This document shows positions 37,896-47,514 of a stretch of 64,000 nucleotides of DNA, piece after piece. The notes below the pieces were generated by a model that was given only the letters and a program-made list of their open reading frames with translations, did no database searches and had not been told where the DNA came from. The DNA is taken from positions 186,001 to 250,000 of the forward strand of contig NZ_QAAE01000004.1 of NCBI RefSeq assembly GCF_003046585.1, read 5' to 3'. The stretch's first letter is position 1. Each line of letters opens with the position of its first letter. The DNA comes from Nitrosomonas aestuarii (lineage in GTDB: Bacteria > Pseudomonadota > Gammaproteobacteria > Burkholderiales > Nitrosomonadaceae). Position numbers and translations under genes: made by a program.

Positions 37896-39977
37896 TTAAA
37901 AATCAAGTTGGGCTGTGAATAATAATGTTCGTCCTGGCGCAGGCATACGGCCTCGACTAAAATCAACACCTCTGAAAAAATAGTGATGATTGAACATGTT
38001 ATTGATCGCCAGACCCGCTTTGATTTTTCTTTTATCCCAGCGAAAATTACGGGTTATTTGTGCATTCCATACCCAGAACGATGGAATTCTCCCGATGGAA
38101 CCTTCTTCATTTTCGATCAGCGTATTAGCGCCATCGCTAAATGACTTGCTTTGATAAAGACCATTCAGGTTCCAGTTCCAGTCTGCGCGACTATAATTAG
38201 CCCAGAAGTTAAGCTGGTGATGTGCTGCCAAAGGAAGTTCATTGCCTTTAAATTGACCTGAACGCTGTTCCGTATCAATATAGGTGTAACCCGTTCTGAG
38301 ATCGAGCCCGTCAATCTGTTTCGGTTGCCACGTAAATTCAGTTTCAATACCTTGATGGCGAGATTTTCCAAGATTTCGAAAACCCACATCCTGACTTACA
38401 AATTCCAGTTTGTTGTCAAAATCTATGCGAAAGGCAGCAAGATTGACGCCAATGTTTTGAAGCGGAGTCAAACGAAGCCCCACCTCAAAATTATCTGCCC
38501 GTTCGGCAGCCTGGGCTCCTCCAAATGTGATCTGTGTAAACTGTACCGGACGCAGCGATTCATGAAAGTTGCCAAATAAAAATATGGCATCAGTGATCTG
38601 ATAACCAACATCGACCCCCGGCAACCAGTCTTTGGTTGGATTGCTCTCTTTAGAACCGGTTTGATTATTACGAAAATCCAGATACACCTGCTCGCGGCGG
38701 ACGCCTGGCGTGATCTTCAACTTGTCATCGAAAAGAAAAAACGTATCGCTAATATAAGCAGCAAAAGCATGATTACCAAAACGCCAGTCACGTGCAACGC
38801 TAAATTCATTTGTCAATAAATCACGCGCATCAACAATGTAATCAACCTCTTCACGCATATAACGTGCGCCGATAGAAATTTTTTGCTTAATTCCCTTGTT
38901 GATATAAAAAGAAAGCCGCGGTTCACTACCATACACTAAAAATTCCCTTGGCGAGGATCGTTCCAGTGTAGACGTCTCATCCGCATTCAGAGCATCACCA
39001 AAGAAGAACTGTCGGTCACTGCGATGCGCAAAATTTGTCCAGCTGAATTCAGCACCATTATCAAAGTACTGGTTATAAATCAAACTCCCTCTCAAAGTAT
39101 CCCCTGTAAATCGATCTAACGGGCGAGTGGACTGGTGGCGATCTTGTTTATATGATTCGGGTGTTAATGCACCGGGCAAATTATTCTTGGTTTTATAATA
39201 TTGTAGACTGCCTTTGATATCGATATTGTTAGCGGGATACCAGTTTACATCAGCCATGATATTGGTAACCTGCGTATCGGAGTGTGCTCGTATCGAGTCG
39301 CCGTTAATAAAATTACCCTGTAATTGCAGTCCGAGTTTATCGTTAACGAAACCACCCACACGAATATAGCTGTCCGCCAGCATGCGTTCAGTGGAAGGCG
39401 ACAAAGAGAGTGTTTCTCGTATAGTCATTGTTTTCTTTGCCGGAATTCGCTTTGTTACAAAATTAATAACGCCGCCAACGTTATTAGGGCCATAATGAAC
39501 GGCAACACCGCCTCTCGCCACATCGATGCTTTCTATAGCATTCATCGTTAGCGGAAACAACGACAGGCCGGTTTGCCCATAAGGCGCAAGCGTAACAGGT
39601 ATCCCATCAACCAGAATCAACGCCTGTTCGCTTCGTAACGGGCTGAGCCCGCGTATCCCTATATTAGGTAAAATTCCTGTACCACTTTCATCAAAAACTC
39701 GCACACCCGGCACATTGCGTAACGCATCTTCCACAGTACGTGCACCAGATTCCGTCAGTTCCTTGTTGGTAATTACAGTTCGCGCTCCCGGATGACTCTT
39801 CACTGTTTCCGGTGTTGGATAACCCAGCCAGTCAGATTTGATAGTCAGCTCTTTAAATGTAGTAACCGATTGATCTTGTTGCTGCGCCTGCACCAGACCA
39901 GAAATAAAGAGCAACAGGTAAGACACAACAATCGATTTAATGGCAACATACATTACCCATTGGAGACTTCTCCGCAC
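37896..39977 (-). CDS. TonB-dependent outer-membrane ferric-siderophore receptor (FecA/PvuA-like)
   Basis: A 693-residue receptor with a signal peptide ending near VQA at about residue 31, a plug domain (VITNKELTESGARTVEDAL, NVPGVRVFDESGTGILPNIG) and a 22-strand barrel ending in LFTAQLDF with the C-terminal aromatic residue needed for insertion. It resembles ferric-citrate-type receptors, suiting a citrate-based siderophore. No N-terminal STN signalling domain is present, so it is not a sigma/anti-sigma transducer. The start is GTG at 39977 with TTTAGGAG at ideal spacing. It is first in the siderophore operon and is probably Fur-controlled. Confidence 0.92.
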   Translation of the reverse strand: MRRSLQWVMYVAIKSIVVSYLLLFISGLVQAQQQDQSVTTFKELTIKSDWLGYPTPETVKSHPGARTVITNKELTESGARTVEDALRNVPGVRVFDESGTGILPNIGIRGLSPLRSEQALILVDGIPVTLAPYGQTGLSLFPLTMNAIESIDVARGGVAVHYGPNNVGGVINFVTKRIPAKKTMTIRETLSLSPSTERMLADSYIRVGGFVNDKLGLQLQGNFINGDSIRAHSDTQVTNIMADVNWYPANNIDIKGSLQYYKTKNNLPGALTPESYKQDRHQSTRPLDRFTGDTLRGSLIYNQYFDNGAEFSWTNFAHRSDRQFFFGDALNADETSTLERSSPREFLVYGSEPRLSFYINKGIKQKISIGARYMREEVDYIVDARDLLTNEFSVARDWRFGNHAFAAYISDTFFLFDDKLKITPGVRREQVYLDFRNNQTGSKESNPTKDWLPGVDVGYQITDAIFLFGNFHESLRPVQFTQITFGGAQAAERADNFEVGLRLTPLQNIGVNLAAFRIDFDNKLEFVSQDVGFRNLGKSRHQGIETEFTWQPKQIDGLDLRTGYTYIDTEQRSGQFKGNELPLAAHHQLNFWANYSRADWNWNLNGLYQSKSFSDGANTLIENEEGSIGRIPSFWVWNAQITRNFRWDKRKIKAGLAINNMFNHHYFFRGVDFSRGRMPAPGRTLLFTAQLDF

Positions 39978-40411
39978 TTTTTTCTCCTAAATAAACGGAC
40001 CAATATTAAAAATTTATGGCTGGCTTCCTGCCCAGGAAATGGGTGCGGTGGCTGGCTGCTGTGAATTTTTTCTGAGTAATTATTAAAATCTCACTTTCTA
40101 TCTGTAACTTGAAAAAATATTATTGAAAGCGGATTTTTGAATTTAATTCGTTCTAAATTTGTACATTGAACAAACATAGCAACAAGAATGTATTCGGTTT
40201 ATTGCTTTAACTAAATCTCAACTAAAAGAGGCGAAGTCTTCAACACCGCCTCAAATATACAAATTAAACATCAAAAACGGACCACTACCGACTCATAAAA
40301 CCGGCAGGTTCGTCCAGATGAAGCCAACCATAATTATTTAGCGTGCTCAGCACACAGTTTTCTCACATTACGGTGGTTATACCAATATCAGTCTTTGATT
40401 GGCTACAAGTT
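39978..40411. other. Leader region between the Fur-like palindrome and the receptor gene
   Basis: About 430 AT-rich bases between the receptor start and the Fur-like operator. I see no gene in it. It should contain the siderophore operon promoter or a long 5' leader; no clear -10/-35 pair was assigned. Confidence 0.4.
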
Positions 40412-40445
40412 AATAACAATAATAATAATGATAATGATTGTTATT
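40412..40445. promoter_or_regulatory. Fur-like operator, overlapping palindrome
   Basis: AATAACAAT and ATTGTTATT form a perfect nine-base inverted repeat around ATAATAATGATAATG. The 19 bases at 40424-40442 match the classical Fur box (GATAATGATAATCATTATC) at 15 of 19 positions by eye. It lies between the divergent siderophore receptor (minus strand) and the amidohydrolase (plus strand). Iron-dependent repression of the siderophore operon is the natural reading, although it sits about 450 bases upstream of the receptor start. Confidence 0.68.
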
Positions 40446-40805
40446 TGCTTTGTCCATTAAAAAATATATTCCTGATGCCTGATTAATGAAAAATTCAAAG
40501 ACATAATGAAAACGCCATAAATGCTGCACCTCAATAAGCATCCAGCACAAGTCATTTATCACAAAGCTCGCAGGCTGACATCATCAGTCTCTCGACAACA
40601 ACAAATGTTGCGCTTCGTGCCTGAATTACCGCGCTATTATGCTGTAGCCCCTTGTATGTTAGACTCTGCAAAACACACACTTTATTCTCATAGTTATTGA
40701 TCAAGCCAGCAAGATCAATTGTGACCACATTACTCGGCCAGTCCTTTAACAACCCTCAACCAAGCCGTGTAAATTTTTCCTTTATTTAATAAATTGAGGT
40801 GTATT
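40446..40805. other. Intergenic region upstream of the amidohydrolase
   Basis: About 360 bases with no recognisable gene. A 66-codon minus-strand frame here starts at TTG and has no known relatives that I recognise. It should contain the promoter of the plus-strand amidohydrolase. Confidence 0.4.
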
Positions 40806-42272
40806 ATGGATTTTGACCCGGAAGGCAAACGACTGCCCATCAAGATTGATACTGCGACCAATGCTGAATATTGTCCGCAACCACTCACAGTAACTGAACA
40901 GGCGGCTAATCACGCCGCGCATCAGGTTGTAGACCAGGCGGCCAAAGCCACTCGCAAAAGCCGGAGGACGTTCTTGAAAACGCTGGCCGGCTCTGCTGCC
41001 ACTTTACTTGCATTCAATCAGGTTTTTGCGCGCTCCGGCCAAACAGGCGGGTATTTCTCAGTTGCCCAAGAGGCGGCGTACGATTCGTCGGTTGCGTACG
41101 CCAGTATTGGCGGTGATGAGTTTATTTTCGATATTCAGAATCATTGTGTCGACCCTTCCGAAAAATGGACTCAGGGTAAATCCGGACAACGCTGGACCAC
41201 CGTACTTAACCAAGTATTTAGTCAGCGGCGTAAATGTGCAGGAGATCAATTTGACTGCTACTCGGCTGAACAAATGATCAAAGAAGTGTTTCTGGACAGC
41301 GACACGGATGTCTGCGTGGTATCCGCGCTCTGGGGCGGACGCGACAGTAATCCGACGCCGATTGATTATGCAGCCGAAGCGCGCCAGCTTGCCGCTGCAA
41401 GCGGCGCAAAGCATCGTATTCTCATTCAGGGCGGCGTGATGCCAAATGAACCGGGTGGACTCGAGTTCATGGAAACGCAGGCAAAAGATTATGGTGTTGC
41501 GGCATGGAAGATTTACCCGCAGTGGGGTCCCAACGGATCGGGATATTTTATGGACGACCCCGATTACGGAATACCCATGATTGAGAAAGCGCGTGATCTC
41601 GACGTAAAAATAATCTGCGCGCATCGTGGCCTGCCGTTAGGCGGCATGGCCTATCAATACTCACACCCTGCCGACATTGCCCGCGCGGCACGGCTATATC
41701 CAGACGTCACCTTTATATGCTATCACTCCGGTTTTGAAGCAGGCGTGGATGAAGGTCCCTATCGTCCGGATACGGCACAAGGGGTCGACCGTCTCATCAA
41801 GGCGCATCAGGAAAATGGCTTTGGTCCCAATAAAGGCAATCTCTACGCGGAGCTTGGAAGCGTATGGCGTTATTTCATGAGCAAACCGGACCAGGCCGCT
41901 CATCTGCTGGGAAAACTGATCCAATACTTTGGTGCAGAACGTATCTGCTGGGGCACGGATGCGCTTTGGTATGGCAGTCCACAGGACCAAATTCAGGCCT
42001 TTCGCAGTTTTCAGATCAGCGAATCGTTTCAGGAACAGTATGGTTATCCAGCCATTACCCCTCGCATGCGCCAACGGATTTTTGGCCAGAATGCCGCTAA
42101 AGTCTATGGATTGGATGTACCGCAAATGCAGAAAACGCTGCGCAGTGACAACATCTCCAAACTTAAAACAGTTTACAGTGAAGTCAGCAACCCCAGTTTC
42201 GAAACTTTTGGGCCAAAAACCCGGCGCGAATTTCTCAGTATCGTATCCGCACATCACGGCAGGCCCGGATGA
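40806..42272 (+). CDS. Amidohydrolase family 2 (TIM-barrel) protein with Tat-type signal
   Basis: A 488-residue protein. After an unusually long N-terminal extension of about 50 residues comes a twin-arginine segment (SRRTFLKTLAGSAATLLAF), predicting export of a folded enzyme to the periplasm. The main part is an amidohydrolase-related barrel: FDIQNHCVDP, AAWKIYPQWGPNG, IICAHRGLP, FICYHSGFEAG and CWGTDALWYGSP supply histidine and aspartate metal ligands. Relatives include ACMSD-like decarboxylases and hydrolases; the substrate is unknown. The ATG at 40806 has TTGAGGTG upstream; an in-frame TTG at 40794 is part of that site. Confidence 0.82.
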   Translation: MDFDPEGKRLPIKIDTATNAEYCPQPLTVTEQAANHAAHQVVDQAAKATRKSRRTFLKTLAGSAATLLAFNQVFARSGQTGGYFSVAQEAAYDSSVAYASIGGDEFIFDIQNHCVDPSEKWTQGKSGQRWTTVLNQVFSQRRKCAGDQFDCYSAEQMIKEVFLDSDTDVCVVSALWGGRDSNPTPIDYAAEARQLAAASGAKHRILIQGGVMPNEPGGLEFMETQAKDYGVAAWKIYPQWGPNGSGYFMDDPDYGIPMIEKARDLDVKIICAHRGLPLGGMAYQYSHPADIARAARLYPDVTFICYHSGFEAGVDEGPYRPDTAQGVDRLIKAHQENGFGPNKGNLYAELGSVWRYFMSKPDQAAHLLGKLIQYFGAERICWGTDALWYGSPQDQIQAFRSFQISESFQEQYGYPAITPRMRQRIFGQNAAKVYGLDVPQMQKTLRSDNISKLKTVYSEVSNPSFETFGPKTRREFLSIVSAHHGRPG

Positions 42273-42385
42273 CAACATATAATTGAGCGCAAAGGAAATT
42301 CTACTACATAAGGCGCAGCGCTTATAAGGTATATGCTATAGTCTCAGACAGTGAAGATATCATCCTTTCTCAGGAGGAAAAAATC

Positions 42386-43123
42386 ATGACGGATTATCTT
42401 GACGTCCGTGAAGCGATCGTTGACAAAGCGGTTGCCATTGCAGAGCGCTCATGCTGGGAAGCAGTGCGGCTTTTTGATATAGCCACTGAACTCAATATTA
42501 CGCTCAATGACATACGCTTGCATTTTCGTGAAAAAGAAGATTTAATCGATGCTTGGTTTGACCGTGCCGATGCTTGCATGCTTGAGGTTTCTGAACAAAG
42601 CGGCTTTCTGTCTTTAGACCCGAGTGCGCGCCTGCAAAAATTAGTCATGGCCTGGCTTGATGCAATGGCCGCACATCGCAAGGTAACCCGGCAAATGATC
42701 GGCGCCAAATTGGAACCCGGTCATATCCATATCCAGATTCCCGCAATAATGCGCGTCAGCCGTACCGTGCAATGGATGCGTGAAGCAGCACAGCGAGATG
42801 CGGCTTTTTTGCGCCGCGCTTTGGAAGAAACAGCGTTGACCACGCTGTATCTGGCAACGTTTACCCACTGGATGTTTGATGAATCCACCAATTCACACCG
42901 TACTCGCACTTTTCTGGAGCAGAATCTGCAACTGGCCGAAATGCTGGATCATGCCGTATATGGCAGTACACACACTCGAAGCGGCGGCGAATCTGGAACA
43001 AAACCCGCAGGTGAAACCAAGCTCATTCCCAAAATGACTGCTGCCCATATGGATGCTTCTAAGTCTACATCCATCCGCTCAGCAGAATCTGTTGCAGCAG
43101 AAACACAAACAAAGCCTGACTAA
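42386..43123 (+). CDS. TetR-like / COQ9-like helical protein
   Basis: A 245-residue protein. The first 60 residues resemble a TetR helix-turn-helix (VREAIVDKAVAIAERSCWEA, RLFDIATELNITLNDIRLHF, EKEDLIDAWF). The C-terminal helices (ALEETALTTLYLATFTHWMF, TRTFLEQNLQ) look like those of COQ9, a TetR-fold lipid-binding protein of ubiquinone synthesis, rather than a classic ligand-binding repressor domain. The last 50 residues are a low-complexity polar tail. It may be a transcription regulator or a lipid-binding protein. A near-perfect AGGAGG site precedes it, and the next gene starts two bases after its stop. Confidence 0.68.
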   Translation: MTDYLDVREAIVDKAVAIAERSCWEAVRLFDIATELNITLNDIRLHFREKEDLIDAWFDRADACMLEVSEQSGFLSLDPSARLQKLVMAWLDAMAAHRKVTRQMIGAKLEPGHIHIQIPAIMRVSRTVQWMREAAQRDAAFLRRALEETALTTLYLATFTHWMFDESTNSHRTRTFLEQNLQLAEMLDHAVYGSTHTRSGGESGTKPAGETKLIPKMTAAHMDASKSTSIRSAESVAAETQTKPD

Positions 43124-43125
43124 AA

Positions 43126-44193
43126 ATGGATCCGCTCACGCATGCGTTGAGCGGCGCACTGCTCGCCAGAGCCGCTGCTGCCTCAAATTCATCACAGTGT
43201 AGCGGACTGGCCGGATCATCCCGTTTACCGTTACGCTGGCAGGTTGCTACCGGATTTGCCGCTGCAGCTTTTCCTGACCTGGACTTTGCCCTGCGGCTGC
43301 TGGATACACTGACTTATTTAAACTGGCATCAGGGTCCGACACACTCGTTGATCATGCTACCGCTATGGGCATGGTTACTCGCATACCTGTTTTCACGGTT
43401 TTTTCGTGGTTGTTATGCATGGCGGGAATTTTATCTGCCCGCCTGTCTGGGGTTAACCATTCATATTGCCGGTGATTTAATCACTTCATACGGACTCATG
43501 TTGTTTGCCCCACTTTCAACCGAGCGCTATGCGCTGCCACTGGCATTTGTTATTGATCCCTGGCTCAGCCTGATCATTATTGCAGGGCTGTCAGCTTCAT
43601 GGTTTTGTCCCGACAAACGCGCTGCCGCGATTACCGCATTGATCGGGTTAACAGGTTATGTTTTATTTTTATGGACTTTACACACGCAAGCAACCAGCAT
43701 CGCAAAGCATCATGCTAAAACGCTGCCACATGCACGCATCAGTGTCTTGCCACAACCCCTGTCACCTTTTCACTGGAAAGTCATCATCCGAGAAGGTGAA
43801 AGCTACCACATCGCGCTTGTCGATCTCAGAAAAAACGACAATCATCGTTCAAACTTCCCAGATAAATGGCCTTTATCAAAAATGGCTGCAGCTTATCGTC
43901 CTGTTTCGGAAAATAACTGGCAGATATATCAACAATTTGGAGAAAACCCGGTGCAACACGCAGCTATCCGAAATGCATGGCTGCATCCGGCATTTGAGCC
44001 TTTCAGGGAATTTTCCAAATACCCTGCTCTTGACCGTATTGATCATTCGGATAACAGGCTTTGCTATTGGTTTTACGATATGCGTTTTAAATTCCCGGAA
44101 CTGCCGCCCTCTTTTCTGTTTGGAATATGTCGCCACGATAATGCATCAGATTGGGAGATGCTGCGCCACCGGGGATTGTTTTACATTGATTGA
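43126..44193 (+). CDS. YdjM-like inner-membrane metal-dependent hydrolase (DUF457)
   Basis: A 355-residue membrane protein that begins MDPLTHALSGALLARAAAA, the signature of the YdjM/LexA-regulated membrane-bound hydrolase family (PF04307). Conserved HxxTHS-type residues occur in NWHQGPTHSLIMLPLW, followed by helices and LTIHIAGDLITSYG. The C-terminal 150 residues are soluble. The biochemical role of the family is not settled. It is translationally close to the TetR/COQ9-like gene (two bases) and convergent with holB. Confidence 0.83.
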   Translation: MDPLTHALSGALLARAAAASNSSQCSGLAGSSRLPLRWQVATGFAAAAFPDLDFALRLLDTLTYLNWHQGPTHSLIMLPLWAWLLAYLFSRFFRGCYAWREFYLPACLGLTIHIAGDLITSYGLMLFAPLSTERYALPLAFVIDPWLSLIIIAGLSASWFCPDKRAAAITALIGLTGYVLFLWTLHTQATSIAKHHAKTLPHARISVLPQPLSPFHWKVIIREGESYHIALVDLRKNDNHRSNFPDKWPLSKMAAAYRPVSENNWQIYQQFGENPVQHAAIRNAWLHPAFEPFREFSKYPALDRIDHSDNRLCYWFYDMRFKFPELPPSFLFGICRHDNASDWEMLRHRGLFYID

Positions 44194-44222
44194 TCTGGCG
44201 CAAAAACCACTTTCACTTCGAG

Positions 44223-45311
44223 TCAAACAAAATCAGGCGTACAGGATGATGAAACGATTAATTTCCCATAATTAATCAGAATTTCTTCCAGAAACAACCG
44301 GCCGTTGACAGGATGCCGGGATAATGGCTGGCGGACGTTCAAAAAATTTATAAATGCAAGGCATGCCTGCTGACTAATCTGTTGACACATTGCACCAATA
44401 CGCCCCGCTAAATGAGGATGATAGCGCACTTTCCCGGTTGCCTGACAACTTGCCAGGTCATAACACCATTTCTGCAGCCAATCAACTGTCATCGTTAAAT
44501 CCTGATTCTGCAATAACTCAGCCAACGCCAGTGGATCAAACTGTTGAACTGCGCTGATTTGCTCTATAAATTGCTGATGCTGTTTTATATTTTCCTGAAA
44601 TGACAAGGCTGATAACGGCGCATAACCGGCCATTGCCAACAAAGCGGGCATGTTTTGTGCCGCATTGCTGTCATTGGCTTGTTGCTTGAGCCAGCGCACA
44701 GCTGTATCCGCATCAGGTATAGGCATATTGATTTGCTGGCAACGGCTTCTGACGGTCGCCAACAAACGTCGTGGCTGGTGCGACACCAGAATAAAGAAAG
44801 TTTTTTCAGGCGGTTCTTCGAGTTTTTTTAATAAAGCATTAGCAGCGGCGGCATTCATGGCTTCCGCCGGATAAATCAACACGATTTTGTAACCGTCCTG
44901 GTGACCTGACAAATACACCAGGTCATTCAGCTTGCGGATCTGATCAACACCGATTTGCTGACCCGGTTTTTTTTTTGTTTTATCACTGACAGTCGGACCA
45001 TCAGCCTCTTCGCGCGCTGAATTATCCACGTATTCGGTGTGATTACCCAAGGCTGCGGACAATGCCTGCGGTATAACCAGCGCAAAATTTGGATGTGTGT
45101 GTTGCTCAAACCAACCACAACTTGCGCATTTATCGCAAGCGGCATTGTCCACATCTGGTTGCATACATAGTAGCGATTTAGCCAGAAAACGGGCAAATGT
45201 GAATTTACCGATGCCTTTTTTACCTTTCAGCAATAAAGCATGGCAACGAAACTCGTGATTACGCATTAATTTTTGCCCTACTTCCTGTTGCCAGGCAAAC
45301 AGCTTATCCAT
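44223..45311 (-). CDS. holB: DNA polymerase III subunit delta'
   Basis: A 362-residue clamp-loader subunit. The P-loop region is [20 protein letters not shown], followed by the zinc-binding cluster [10 protein letters not shown]. Sensor-type motifs follow in [20 protein letters not shown] and [19 protein letters not shown], then [15 protein letters not shown] spacer of about 35 residues between the zinc module and the core carries a lysine-rich stretch. The gene overlaps tmk by eight bases, a classic tmk-holB pair. DNA replication, cytoplasmic. Confidence 0.94.
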   Translation of the reverse strand: MDKLFAWQQEVGQKLMRNHEFRCHALLLKGKKGIGKFTFARFLAKSLLCMQPDVDNAACDKCASCGWFEQHTHPNFALVIPQALSAALGNHTEYVDNSAREEADGPTVSDKTKKKPGQQIGVDQIRKLNDLVYLSGHQDGYKIVLIYPAEAMNAAAANALLKKLEEPPEKTFFILVSHQPRRLLATVRSRCQQINMPIPDADTAVRWLKQQANDSNAAQNMPALLAMAGYAPLSALSFQENIKQHQQFIEQISAVQQFDPLALAELLQNQDLTMTVDWLQKWCYDLASCQATGKVRYHPHLAGRIGAMCQQISQQACLAFINFLNVRQPLSRHPVNGRLFLEEILINYGKLIVSSSCTPDFV

Positions 45312-45939
45312 CGGTTATTACGTCAATTAATTTTTCCAGTGCCTGTTCCACTGCAGCGCTGACAGCGGTAACAGATTGACGCGCATCAATGACCTGAATA
45401 CGCGCTGGAAACTGATTCGCGCGTCTGAGATAGGCAACACGCACGCGTTGAAAAAAATTCTTCTGTTCCTGTTCAAAACGATCCGGTGTTTTCACCGAAC
45501 TGACACGCTGCTGGCCCAGTTCAACAGGCACGTCAAAATACAACGTCAAATCCGGTTGTAAGGTATCCTGTACCCATTGCTCCAGTAACGCGAGCTTTTC
45601 CCAATTCAACCCCCTGCCCCCACCCTGGTAGGCAAAACTGGCATCGGTAAAACGATCGGAAATAACCCAGCTTCCATCATTCAACGCCGGAACAATGACT
45701 TTATCGAGATGTTCGCGCCGCGCTGCAAACATCAGCAGAGCTTCTGTTTCAGCATGCATTGTAACTGACTTGTCAAGCAGCACTGTACGCAGTTGCTCAC
45801 CCAGTGGTGTACCGCCCGGTTCCCGGGTCACCACAACCGGCAATCCTTTCTGCTGCAATAATGCAGCCAATAAATCAAGTTGCGTTGATTTGCCTGCGCC
45901 GTCAATGCCTTCAAGTGTGATGAATTTACCGGATTTCAT
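45304..45939 (-). CDS. tmk: Thymidylate kinase
   Basis: A 211-residue kinase converting dTMP to dTDP. The P-loop [10 protein letters not shown] is at residues 11-20. [16 protein letters not shown] holds the conserved DR/EP motif, [20 protein letters not shown] the dTMP-binding site, and [14 protein letters not shown] and [12 protein letters not shown] the lid region. It is divergent from ampD and translationally coupled to holB. Confidence 0.96.
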   Translation of the reverse strand: MKSGKFITLEGIDGAGKSTQLDLLAALLQQKGLPVVVTREPGGTPLGEQLRTVLLDKSVTMHAETEALLMFAARREHLDKVIVPALNDGSWVISDRFTDASFAYQGGGRGLNWEKLALLEQWVQDTLQPDLTLYFDVPVELGQQRVSSVKTPDRFEQEQKNFFQRVRVAYLRRANQFPARIQVIDARQSVTAVSAAVEQALEKLIDVITDG

Positions 45940-46026
45940 GATCGTGATTATAGAGAAAATATGTTGTTATCAGGTATCATTCAATCAGACACACATAATT
46001 TCACACTGATTAATTTGAACAATTCC

Positions 46027-46611
46027 ATGAAAATTGATTCCGGCGGCCGCCTTCATCACTCCGACGATGGCTTTCAATTTATCCCTTCCCCCAATTATGA
46101 TGACCGTCCTGAGGGAGTCGAAATCACCTTGCTGGTCATACACAGCATCAGCCTGCCACCTGGTGAATTTGAAGGTAATGGTATCATTGATCTTTTCACC
46201 AACCAACTCAATCAACAGGCACATTCCTATTACGCAACTATCGCCGGATTAAAAGTATCCAGTCATTTCTTAATCCGCCGTGATGGCGAAATCATTCAGT
46301 TCGTACCCTGCCAGCGCCGCGCCTGGCACGCCGGCGTATCAAACTGGAACAACAAAGAACGGTGCAATGATTTTTCTTTGGGTATTGAACTTGAAGGCAG
46401 CGACACTACACCTTTCACCGATGCACAATATAGTACATTAACTGCGCTGACCCAGTGTTTACGCAAACACTATCCCATTACCGACATTGCCGGACATGCG
46501 GATATTGCACCAGGACGCAAAACTGATCCGGGCCCGTACTTTGACTGGGCGCGCTACCGTTCATCCTTGCAGAAACAACATCGGGATCAGATATTTGACA
46601 GACGTGAATAA
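46027..46611 (+). CDS. ampD: 1,6-anhydro-N-acetylmuramyl-L-alanine amidase AmpD
   Basis: A 194-residue cytoplasmic zinc amidase that removes the peptide from anhydro-muropeptides in peptidoglycan recycling. The Amidase_2 fold has zinc ligands in LLVIHSISLPP (H) and in GHADIAPGRKTDPGP (H and D). PSPNYDDRP is the AmpD N-terminal hallmark. The start is uncertain: the ATG at 46027 gives the usual family length, but an in-frame ATG at 45961 is possible and neither has a strong ribosome binding site. Confidence 0.9.
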   Translation: MKIDSGGRLHHSDDGFQFIPSPNYDDRPEGVEITLLVIHSISLPPGEFEGNGIIDLFTNQLNQQAHSYYATIAGLKVSSHFLIRRDGEIIQFVPCQRRAWHAGVSNWNNKERCNDFSLGIELEGSDTTPFTDAQYSTLTALTQCLRKHYPITDIAGHADIAPGRKTDPGPYFDWARYRSSLQKQHRDQIFDRRE

Positions 46612-47299
46612 GCACTGCAATGATTGCGGGGCAAATAGGCACTGACACAGGCCAGCACGTTTCAATTTTGTGTCTTACTCAGCGAGAACGGGCCCGGAAG
46701 AATCAGAATCATCCAGAAAATCTACATAATCGCGATGAAGCAGCGCCGTGCACATTACTCGCCAATCTACATCATCTGAAACTCCATGAAATTGCGCTTA
46801 CCGAACGTGAAAAAAGGCAGCACCGGTTTATGGACACTGTTAAGGAAACTTTTCCTGAACTGACAGAACGATGGGGTTGTCGGAAAACAGCTTTATAGCG
46901 CCGCCATCTACAAATTCCCCACCGCGTTTTTATGATCTCGCGCGCGAACGGATAGACCGGCTGTCAGACATAAAGCGCTGCATTGCAGAAAGCTTGTTCA
47001 ATCCGCTAAACAATGACTGCAACCAAGCAAGCATAAAGCGTTGACGGAAGATAAACGGGAAACTTTCTATCTGTTAATGCTGACACAAGCAGCACCCATG
47101 CAAAATGAAGCCGATTTCTAAATGCAACTACTGGTCAACTTGTTGCAATACTATTATCAACAATTTTTTTATTAGCCCGCCACTGAATGTATAAACCCAT
47201 TCAAAGCACATTTACCAACAGATTATTTTAATTGATTTCGGCTTAATCAATCTCTGGACACAACTTGATCTCATCGACTTATTGAAAAAGTGCGGCGAC
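46612..47299. other. Gap with broken coding-like stretches
   Basis: No intact gene can be supported. Open pieces at 46620-46898 (92 codons) and 46871-47044 (57 codons, containing YDLARERIDRLSDIKRCIAE) have protein-like composition but no ribosome binding sites and no recognised family. They could be fragments of the same decayed locus as the TPR remnant downstream. Confidence 0.4.
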
Positions 47300-47514
47300 A
47301 TATAAACTGCCGAAGCGATGGCGCAACCTGTCTGCTTCTCAAATCATAGTTGCCTATACACCTCCAACAAGACAATATCAGTGATGCATTAAACCTGTAT
47401 CAAGCTTCGCTCAAAACACGCGAACAAATTCTCAACAACTATGGACAAAGCGAGCAACGGCTGCACGCTTTTCCCCAATTTGCACAGGCGATTATCAAGG
47501 AACATGAATGCTGA
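47300..47514 (+). pseudogene. Remnant of a tetratricopeptide-repeat protein, frameshifted
   Basis: Reading from 47362, LQQDNISDALNLYQASLKT followed by REQILNNYGQSEQRL strongly resembles the repeat unit of TPR proteins of the RRDLSVSLNKxGD type. Just upstream, in a different frame, WRNLSAS (from 47319) matches the start of the same repeat, so a frameshift lies near 47340-47350. A stop (TAG) precedes the repeat in its own frame and there is no start codon. The piece ends at a TGA at 47512-47514. This is a decayed fragment of a once larger gene. Confidence 0.55.

Noticed and set aside
28567-39977. Staphyloferrin B assignment for the siderophore locus
   Set aside because: SbnG and SbnH-like genes fit, but sbnA/sbnB and a third NIS synthetase are missing and an ATP-grasp gene is present, so the vibrioferrin order fits better.
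40552-40752. 66-codon minus-strand frame in the siderophore upstream region
   Set aside because: TTG start, no recognised relatives, and it overlaps what should be regulatory DNA.
46620-46898. 92-codon plus-strand frame after ampD
   Set aside because: No start signal or family; kept only as a possible fragment of a decayed locus.
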